From: Streptomyces sp. C10-9-1
GTDB taxonomy: Bacteria; Actinomycetota; Actinomycetes; Streptomycetales; Streptomycetaceae
Length of the DNA: 64,000 bases
Direction of reading: 5' to 3'
Assembly (NCBI RefSeq): GCF_024497955.1
Contig: NZ_JANHKP010000018.1
Coordinates: 82,149 to 146,148 of the forward strand
In this document: positions 58,223 through 64,000 of the stretch, one piece after another
How positions within the stretch are numbered: position 1 is the first letter of the stretch
Layout of the letters: every line of letters starts with the position of its first letter
Program-made: the position numbers and the translations under genes
The notes under the pieces: generated by a model
Databases searched by the model: none
Seen by the model: only the letters and a program-made list of their open reading frames with translations
Told to the model about the DNA's origin: nothing

Positions 58223-60385
58223 TCACACGGCGTCGGCCAGCACCAGCGCGTGGATGCGGTCGGGGGAGCCGGGCCGCGCGTAGTACCAGCCCTGTGCGGT
58301 GTCGCAGCCCAGTTCGCGCAGGCGCTCGGCCTGCGCGCCGGTCTCGACGCCCTCGACGGTGACGGCCAGTTCGAGGCTGTGCGCGAGCGAGACGATGCCC
58401 TCGACGATCTTCAGGTCGACCGGGTCGCAGGGGTGCTGCTGCATGCCCTGGGTGAAAGAACGATCCAGCTTGAGCACGCTCACCGGCAGCCTGCGCAGGT
58501 TGGCCAGGTTGGAGTAGCCGGTCCCGAAATCGTCCAGGGCGATGTCGACCCCCATCTCGGCGAGTTGGCGCAGCGGCTTGAGCAGGTCCTCGTCAGCGCC
58601 GATCAGTGCGGACTCGGTGACCTCCAGGCACAGCGCACCGGGCTCCAGGCCGGAGCGCTCCAGCACCTCGACCGTGTCCGCGACCAGCGCCGGGTGCTTG
58701 AGCTGCGCCGGGGAGAGGTTCACGTTGATCCGCAGCGGGCCGCCGTCGCTGTGCCGCCGGCTCCAGTCGCGCGCCTGGCGGACGGCCTCCGCCAGCACCC
58801 AGCGGCCGAGCGGCACGATCAGGCCGGTGCGCTCGGCCAGCGGGATGAACCGGTCCGGTCCGAGGACGCCGTACTGCGGGTGGCACCAGCGGACCAGGGC
58901 CTCGGCCCCGTGGACGCTGCCGTCGCCGAGATGCACCAGGGGCTGGTACTCGATGAAGAACTCGCCGCGCTCCAGGGCGGAGGGCAGCGCGTTGGTCAGC
59001 CCGTGGCGGGTGATCACCCGGGCGTCCGCCTCGGGGTCGGACAGCTCGAAGCGGTTCCCGCCCGCCGACTTGGCCCGGTACATGGTGATGTCGGCGCTGC
59101 GGAGCACCTCCGCGCTGGTGCGCTCGCCGGCAGGCCCCTCCACGATGCCGATGCTGCCGCGCACGGCGAACTCGCGGCCGTCGACGGTGACCGGCGCGGA
59201 AAGGGCGTTGAGGATGCGGGTGGCGAGTTCGTCCACCTCGCGCGCCGTGTCGGGGCCGGTGGTCAGGGCGACGAACTCGTCGCCGCCGAGCCGGGCGACC
59301 ATCTCGCCGGGAGCCGTGGCGCAGCTCTGCAGGCGGTCGGCGACCTCGACGAGCAGCCGGTCGCCGACCGCGTGCCCGAGGCTGTCGTTGATCGCCTTGA
59401 AGCCGTCCAGGTCGAGGTAGCACAACCCGAAGCGGTTGCCGTCCCCCGCGGCGACCGCCTTCTCCAGCCGCTCGAAGAACAGGGTGCGGTTCGGCAGACC
59501 GGTGAGGGCGTCGTGGGTCGCCTCGTAGCGCAGCCGCAGGTTCAGCAGCCGCCGCTCGGTGGTGTCCTCCATCAGGGCCAGCTGGTACTGCGGCTCGCCG
59601 TCCGCGTCGCGCAGCAGGGAGACGGTCAGGTTCGTCCACAGCACGGTGCCGTCGTTGCGGTAGAAGGGCTTCTCGGTGCGGAAGTCCTCGCGCTGTCCGC
59701 GGACCAGTTCGCGGTGGAGGTCCCAGACGTGCGGGCGGTCCTCGGGGTGGGCCCAGTCGGTGACCCGGCGGCCGCGCACGTGGTGCTCCAGGCCGCCGAG
59801 CATCCGGGTCAGCGTGTCGTTGGCCTCCAGCACGTTGCCGTCCAGGTCGGCGATGGCGATGCCGATGGCGGCGCCCTGGAACACCGCCCGGAAGCGCACC
59901 TCGGTGTCGTGCATCGCCTGGAGGGCGTCGTTGCGGGCGAGGAGGGTGGAGCGGGCGATGGCCTCCTGCTCGGCGAGGGTGCGCTCGCGCAGGGCGTGGG
60001 CGAAGCCGGCGGCCACGGCGTGCTGGAGGCGCGAGCAGCGCGCCCGGCTCTCCTCCGCCCCCGCGCCCGGGTCGCCGCAGTAGAGCACGAGGTAGGAGTC
60101 GATGACGCCGAGCGTGCGGCTCAGCGCCTCCGGGTCGGTGCAGTGGGCCTCGACCAGCGCCCGGCCCACCCGTTGCGCGGACTGCGGGACGAACGGCGCG
60201 GAGCGCAGCGCGGTGCACAGCTCGCGCGCCGGGGGCAGCAGGTGCCGCTCGAACTCGGGCCGGGTCTGGGAGGTGGCCGTGACCGGGAAGATGGCCCGGC
60301 TCCAGATGGTCGCGAAGCGCCGGAGGCGGTCCTCCAGGGCGTCCGGTTCCTCCGGGGAGCGATCGGCCTGTGACGTGGGGCTCAA
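58223..60385 (-). CDS. rmdA: PAS-GGDEF-EAL cyclic di-GMP turnover protein (RmdA-like)
   Basis: A ~720-residue cytoplasmic protein. Helical N-terminal sensor region, then PAS (VRFRAVFQGAAIGIAIADLDGNVLEAND, trimmed) to about residue 290. The GGDEF domain has an intact RLGGDEF site, and the EAL domain has HGAEALVRW, ECLVTE-like LCLEVTES, DDFGTGYSNL and VEGVET. Both synthase and phosphodiesterase motifs look active. Domain order and neighbourhood (sdh genes on one side, a COG4315-type lipoprotein on the other) match my memory of Streptomyces RmdA, a developmental regulator. The likely start is TTG at 60385, overlapping the methyltransferase stop (TTGA). No stronger start is visible. Confidence 0.85.
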   Translation of the reverse strand: MSPTSQADRSPEEPDALEDRLRRFATIWSRAIFPVTATSQTRPEFERHLLPPARELCTALRSAPFVPQSAQRVGRALVEAHCTDPEALSRTLGVIDSYLVLYCGDPGAGAEESRARCSRLQHAVAAGFAHALRERTLAEQEAIARSTLLARNDALQAMHDTEVRFRAVFQGAAIGIAIADLDGNVLEANDTLTRMLGGLEHHVRGRRVTDWAHPEDRPHVWDLHRELVRGQREDFRTEKPFYRNDGTVLWTNLTVSLLRDADGEPQYQLALMEDTTERRLLNLRLRYEATHDALTGLPNRTLFFERLEKAVAAGDGNRFGLCYLDLDGFKAINDSLGHAVGDRLLVEVADRLQSCATAPGEMVARLGGDEFVALTTGPDTAREVDELATRILNALSAPVTVDGREFAVRGSIGIVEGPAGERTSAEVLRSADITMYRAKSAGGNRFELSDPEADARVITRHGLTNALPSALERGEFFIEYQPLVHLGDGSVHGAEALVRWCHPQYGVLGPDRFIPLAERTGLIVPLGRWVLAEAVRQARDWSRRHSDGGPLRINVNLSPAQLKHPALVADTVEVLERSGLEPGALCLEVTESALIGADEDLLKPLRQLAEMGVDIALDDFGTGYSNLANLRRLPVSVLKLDRSFTQGMQQHPCDPVDLKIVEGIVSLAHSLELAVTVEGVETGAQAERLRELGCDTAQGWYYARPGSPDRIHALVLADAV

Positions 60386-61194
60386 CGCCGGCGCCCCACC
60401 CCGGCGAAGCCCGAGAAGGCGTAGGGGTCCTCCTGCTCGGGCGGGCCCTCGGGGCGCCAGTGCGGCATGGGCACCAGCCCCGGGTCCACCAGCTCGCATC
60501 CGGTGAAGAAGGCGGCGAACTCCTCACGGCTGCGCATCACCAGCGGGTTGCGGATGTCCTTGTAGACGTCGACGACTCCGCCGGCCTGCTCGGCCGGGAC
60601 CGGTACGCCCTCGTAGGAGGCGTGGGTGGCGACGAGGAGGCTTCCCGGGGCGAGGGCCTCGCACAGCTCGGCGACGGCGGCGCGGGGGTCGTCGGCGTCC
60701 TCGACGAAGTGCAGGACGGCCACCAGCAGCAGGGCCACCGGGCGGTCGAGGTCGAGCAGTCCGGTGACCTCGGGGCTTTCGAGGATGTGGCGGGGGGTGC
60801 GCAGGTCCCCCGCGAGGACCGCGGTGCGCGCGTCGCCGTCGAGGATCTCGCGGCTGTGCGCCACCGCGACGGGGTCGTGGTCGACGTAGACCACCTTCGC
60901 TTCGGGGTCCGCCTCGCGGGCCACCTCGTGGACGTTGCCGAAGGTGGGGATGCCGGAGCCGACGTCGAGGAACTGACCGACCCCCTCCCCTGCGGCGAAG
61001 CGCACGGCGCGCCGCATGAAGGCCCGGTTGGCCTGCATGATCTTGGGCAGGCCGGGCAGGTATCCCATGGCCCTGCGCGCGGCCTCCCGGTCGACCTCGA
61101 AGTTGTGCGAACCGCCCAGGTAGTAGTCGTACATGCGGGACACGCTCGGCACCGATATGTCGATGCCCTGCGGTGCCCAGGCGGGACGGTCCAT
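60382..61194 (-). CDS. SAM-dependent methyltransferase (DUF574/Methyltransf_19 type)
   Basis: A 270-residue methyltransferase of the actinomycete DUF574 family. Family start pattern SVSRMYDYYLGGSHNFEVDR (20-residue stretch), SAM-binding QFLDVGSGIPTFGNVHEVA, acidic end of strand 2 VVYVDHDPVAVAHS, and PVALLLVAVLHFVED are visible. These genes are abundant in Streptomyces and their substrates are mostly unknown. It is translationally coupled to the c-di-GMP protein gene downstream. ATG at 61194. Confidence 0.87.
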   Translation of the reverse strand: MDRPAWAPQGIDISVPSVSRMYDYYLGGSHNFEVDREAARRAMGYLPGLPKIMQANRAFMRRAVRFAAGEGVGQFLDVGSGIPTFGNVHEVAREADPEAKVVYVDHDPVAVAHSREILDGDARTAVLAGDLRTPRHILESPEVTGLLDLDRPVALLLVAVLHFVEDADDPRAAVAELCEALAPGSLLVATHASYEGVPVPAEQAGGVVDVYKDIRNPLVMRSREEFAAFFTGCELVDPGLVPMPHWRPEGPPEQEDPYAFSGFAGVGRRR

Positions 61195-61384
61195 CGATGT
61201 CTCCCACGAGTCGCCACGGCAGGTAGGCCATGTCCATGGCCAGGGTTCGAGCCGAGGCTACTGATCGCCCGCCAAGAGGGCGAGCCCAAACGGAAATTAG
61301 CGGTCCGTTCTTGGTCACACCTCGTGGTCGCGGGCGGCTGCCGGACGGGCACGCCGTGCTCCTCCCCTGCCCCGGGGCAGGCAG

Positions 61385-61422
61385 ACGGCCCGCCCCCGCG
61401 CGACGTAGCGGGGGCGGGCCGT
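61385..61422 (-). terminator. Terminator after secreted lipoprotein gene
   Basis: ACGGCCCGCCCCCGC (61385-61399) pairs perfectly over 15 bp with 61408-61422 around an 8-nt loop, 26 nt past the stop codon of the leftward lipoprotein gene. Confidence 0.75.
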
Positions 61423-61447
61423 CCTGGCCGGAGGCGCAGCGTGGGGA

Positions 61448-62431
61448 CTACTTCGGCGCTCCGACCGGCTTACCGTCCGGGGAGACGGCGTACCAGGTAC
61501 CGCCCACTCCCTGGCCGTTGGTGTCACCGGGCGCCTTGTCCCCGGCGAAGGTGTAGATGGGCCAGCAGTCGATGGTCTGCTGCTGGATGCCGTCGGGCCG
61601 GTCGAAGGTGACGAAGCCCTTCTTGAGGATGCCCTCGGTGTCGTTCTTGTCCACCGGCTCCACGACGGGCCACTTCTCCAGGCACGCGTCGGTGCAGGCC
61701 GACTTCATGGGCCAGGCGGAGTCCTTCGTGAACCGGTAGACGGTCATGCCGTCGCGGTCCACCACGATGTCGCCCAGCTTGGGGTCCTTGCGGACGGACA
61801 GCCCGGCGAGGTCGGCGGGCTCGGCGCCCTCCTCGCCTCCGCCGGCGGGCTCCTCACCGCCTCCGCCCCCCTCCCCGGGGGCGGCCTTGCCCCCGTCGGG
61901 CGCCGCCGCGTACCAGGTGCCGCCGACCCCCTGGCCGTTGGCGTCGCCGGCCTTGGTGTCCTTGGCATAGCGGTACATCGGCCAGCCGTCGACGGTGAGC
62001 TGCTTGGTGCCGTCCGCCCTGGTCACCTCACCGATGAGGGAGGGATCGACGCCCGGGGCCGCGGTGGCGCCGTCCGCGGCGACGATCGGCCAGGCCTTCG
62101 CGCAGTCGCCTTCGCAATTGGACTTCGGCGGCTTGGCCGAGTCCTTGTCGAAGCGGTAGAGGGTGAAGCCGGCGCTGTCGGTGAGGACCTCCCCGAGGTC
62201 CTCGCTGTCCCAGATGGCGAGCTGGCCCGCGGGCTTCGCCTCGCCGCCGCCGGAGCCCGCCGAGCCGTAGCCCGCCTCGGAGCCGTACCCGCCCCCGGAG
62301 GCCGCGGGGTTGGCCGCGCCGACGGCCTGGCCGTTGGGGGTCTCGGTCCCCTGCTCCTGACCGCACGCCGTCGTCAGCGCGAGTACGGCCGCCGCGGTCA
62401 CCGCGAGCGAGGCGTTCCGCCAGGTGTTCAT
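61448..62431 (-). CDS. Secreted lipoprotein with two COG4315-type repeats
   Basis: A 327-residue lipoprotein: signal SLAVTAAAVLALTTAC with the lipobox cysteine in LTTAC, followed by Gly/Ser-rich linker. Two copies of a ~110-residue repeat follow, each with GFTLYRFDKDSAKPP or GMTVYRFTKDSAWPM, then CxxxCxxxWP (CEGDCAKAWPIV, CTDACLEKWPVV), WPMYRYAKD or WPIYTFAGD, and NGQGVGGTWYA. The paired cysteines probably form disulfides. Function is unknown; extracytoplasmic binding or redox is possible. I recall a similar lipoprotein beside rmdA in S. coelicolor, where it is developmentally controlled. ATG at 62431 with GGGAG 5 nt upstream. Confidence 0.85.
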   Translation of the reverse strand: MNTWRNASLAVTAAAVLALTTACGQEQGTETPNGQAVGAANPAASGGGYGSEAGYGSAGSGGGEAKPAGQLAIWDSEDLGEVLTDSAGFTLYRFDKDSAKPPKSNCEGDCAKAWPIVAADGATAAPGVDPSLIGEVTRADGTKQLTVDGWPMYRYAKDTKAGDANGQGVGGTWYAAAPDGGKAAPGEGGGGGEEPAGGGEEGAEPADLAGLSVRKDPKLGDIVVDRDGMTVYRFTKDSAWPMKSACTDACLEKWPVVEPVDKNDTEGILKKGFVTFDRPDGIQQQTIDCWPIYTFAGDKAPGDTNGQGVGGTWYAVSPDGKPVGAPK

Positions 62432-62696
62432 GTCCACTCCCGTAGGTTCTCCGGACTCCCTCGGGGAGCCGGCCGGGGCGCCGCCGCGGCGCCGTTCACG
62501 AACCTAGGTACGGACACGGGCACAAGGGGCGTTCAACGTCGCCGGGAAAATCTTCCGCGTCGCGGTCGCGAACCCTGCGCATCCCGTCGGCACCCGCCGA
62601 TTTCCCCCCAAGGTGCTCCTTCGGGAGTTGGCCGGAAGTGCACCCCGGTTCCGGCTCGTTCACCCGATCCGCGGCGCCGCCGGGGCCGGGGGCGCC

Positions 62697-63674
62697 TCAC
62701 CGGAAGCGGTCCAGAGCGGCCCGGACGCCGGTCCGGAGTTCGGCACTGCCCTTGTGCCCGGCGCCGTCGACCACGACCAGTTCGGCGCCGGTCCACGCCC
62801 TCGCCAGGTGCCAGGCCGTGTCCAGGGGCGAGCTGAGGTCGAGGCGCCCGTGGAAGAGCACCCCCGGGATCCCGTCGAGGCGTCCCGCAGCGTCCAGCAG
62901 GGCTCCCTCGTCCAGCCAGGCACCCTGGGCGAAGTAGTGCGCGGCGATGCGGACCAGGGCGATCCGGGCCGCGTCGGGCCGCCCGCCGTAGGGGTCGGGG
63001 GCGCCGTGCGGTTCGAGGGACAGGACGGCGTCCTCCCAGCGGCACCAGTCGAGTGCGGCGCGCTCGCGGACCGCGGCGTCGGCGCTCTCCATGCGGCGGG
63101 CGTAGGCGGCGACGAGGTCCCCGGGGCCCCGGGCCTCGGGCACGGCGGCCCGGAAGCGCTCCCAGTCCTCGGGGAAGAAGCGGCCCACGCCCCGGTAGAG
63201 CCAGTCGATCTCCGACCGGCGGGTGGTGGTGACACCGGCCACCACGATGGCCTCCACCCGCTCGGGATGCCGCTGGGCGTAGGCGAGCAGCAGGGTCGAT
63301 CCCCAGGAGCCGCCGTAGAGTACCCAGCGCTCCACGCCCAGTTCGGTCCGCAGCCGCTCCATGTCCGCCAGGAGGTGCTCGGTGGTGTTGGCCGCCATGT
63401 CGGTGGCGGGGTCGGCGGCATGGGGGGTGCTGCGACCGCAGCCGCGCTGGTCGAACTGGACGACCCGGTAGGCCGACGGGTCGAAGTGGCGCCGCGCCCG
63501 GGGCGAGCTTCCCGAACCGGGGCCGCCGTGGACCACCAGGGCGGGACGCCCTCCGGGGGAGCCGCTCTCCTCCCAGTGGACGAGGTTGCCGTCGCCCACG
63601 TCGAGGCTCCCCTCCCGGTACGGCTCGACGGCGGGGTAGAGCCCGTCGTCCCCGATCGTCCGGATGCCCGTCAT
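62697..63674 (-). CDS. pip: Proline iminopeptidase (alpha/beta hydrolase, peptidase S33)
   Basis: A 325-residue serine peptidase that releases N-terminal proline. HGGPGSGSSP forms the oxyanion-hole loop. The nucleophile elbow is GGSWGSTLLLAYAQ. FDQRGCGRSTPHA is the prolyl-iminopeptidase signature, and catalytic Asp and His lie in GRLDLSSPLDTAW and DGAGHKG. ATG at 63674 with GGAG about 9 nt upstream. Stands alone. Confidence 0.92.
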   Translation of the reverse strand: MTGIRTIGDDGLYPAVEPYREGSLDVGDGNLVHWEESGSPGGRPALVVHGGPGSGSSPRARRHFDPSAYRVVQFDQRGCGRSTPHAADPATDMAANTTEHLLADMERLRTELGVERWVLYGGSWGSTLLLAYAQRHPERVEAIVVAGVTTTRRSEIDWLYRGVGRFFPEDWERFRAAVPEARGPGDLVAAYARRMESADAAVRERAALDWCRWEDAVLSLEPHGAPDPYGGRPDAARIALVRIAAHYFAQGAWLDEGALLDAAGRLDGIPGVLFHGRLDLSSPLDTAWHLARAWTGAELVVVDGAGHKGSAELRTGVRAALDRFR

Positions 63675-64000
63675 GGCCCACGCTCCGTTCCCGGTCCGCC
63701 GTCCCGGCGGGCGGCCGGGCGGACCTCTCGATGGCTTGGGCGTGCTTCGCGAAGCAGCGCCGTCCGCCGCGGGCCGGGGCTTTCGGAGCACGCCCCGGGA
63801 CCCTAGTGCGCGGGCCGCGGGCCCGCCGCGGCCGGGGCGCCATACCCGCCACGCGGGGCGGGGCGCCCGTGCGGGCGCCTTTCCCACGGACCGCCGCCGC
63901 AGGCGGCCCGCCGCGCCGGTTCGGAACCCGGTCGGACGCGCAGGATGACCCGAATGCCCTACAGCGATCGCGGCGCAGTGTGGCCGCTCGTAGCGTTTCG
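63675..64000. other. Window end, no gene recognised
   Basis: 326 bp upstream of the iminopeptidase gene. GC-rich to about 63900, then less biased. The plus-strand frame from 63664 is a shadow. The promoter of the iminopeptidase gene should lie here, but no box stands out. Confidence 0.45.

Overview
The window is high-GC actinomycete chromosome, almost certainly Streptomyces. Codon third positions are nearly all G or C, operons are tightly overlapped, many genes have a TANNNT box 6-8 nt before the ATG (leaderless transcripts), and the right half carries an arrangement of ergothioneine, ornithine-lipid, succinate dehydrogenase and c-di-GMP genes that I remember from the left part of Streptomyces chromosomes (from memory, not searched).

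Left part (0.9-25.3 kb): a complete class IV lanthipeptide locus (LanL synthetase, 51-residue venezuelin-type precursor, ABC exporter pair); an orphan NarL-type regulator; an unrecognised ORF; a four-gene LpqY-SugABC-type disaccharide importer; then a compact divergent biosynthetic cluster (13.9-21.6 kb). That cluster has a class II aaRS-like amino acid:carrier-protein ligase, a carrier protein and a Sfp-type phosphopantetheinyl transferase on one strand. On the other strand are a PhyH-type Fe/2OG oxygenase, a DXD-containing protein, a free-standing condensation protein with a degenerate adenylation-cap tail, and an MFS exporter. Together they look like a non-ribosomal system that activates its amino acid without an ordinary adenylation domain. 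Its two divergent promoters carry DasR-type (dre-like) palindromes between -35 and -10, and a third promoter of the same design sits before an orphan sugar-binding lipoprotein at 48.2 kb.

Middle (25.3-31.3 kb): a 5.9-kb island bounded by a perfect 75-bp direct repeat of the 3' end of a pirin gene. It holds five genes on the minus strand: a Crp/Fnr regulator, a class III nucleotidyl cyclase with all visible catalytic residues, a 690-residue protein with a degenerate P-loop and helical repeats, an unrecognised 307-residue protein, and a three-helix membrane protein of the Pycsar effector (PycTM/DUF5706) type. The last four genes are chained by 1-4 nt overlaps. The cyclase tail and the start of the 690-residue protein share an MGNVGxDFTY motif, suggesting they assemble. 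A Crp-type operator lies before the cyclase. This is the best candidate in the window for an undescribed system: a cyclic-nucleotide, membrane-effector immunity module on a gene-end-integrated island. No integrase is visible.

Right part (31.2-64 kb): largely housekeeping or conserved arm genes. These are pirin, a secreted repeat protein, a flavin disulfide reductase with thioredoxin, a thiolase, a LacI regulator, a solitary MazF-like toxin overlapping a PARG-type hydrolase, the egtABCD ergothioneine operon, olsB-olsA-type ornithine-lipid genes, an orphan sugar-binding lipoprotein, dodecin, a HAD phosphatase, a UvrA2-like protein, GAPDH, a CGNR zinc-finger regulator, sdhCAB with a divergent LysR gene, an RmdA-like GGDEF-EAL protein with a methyltransferase, a secreted COG4315-type lipoprotein and a proline iminopeptidase. 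No tRNA, rRNA, CRISPR array or insertion sequence was seen.
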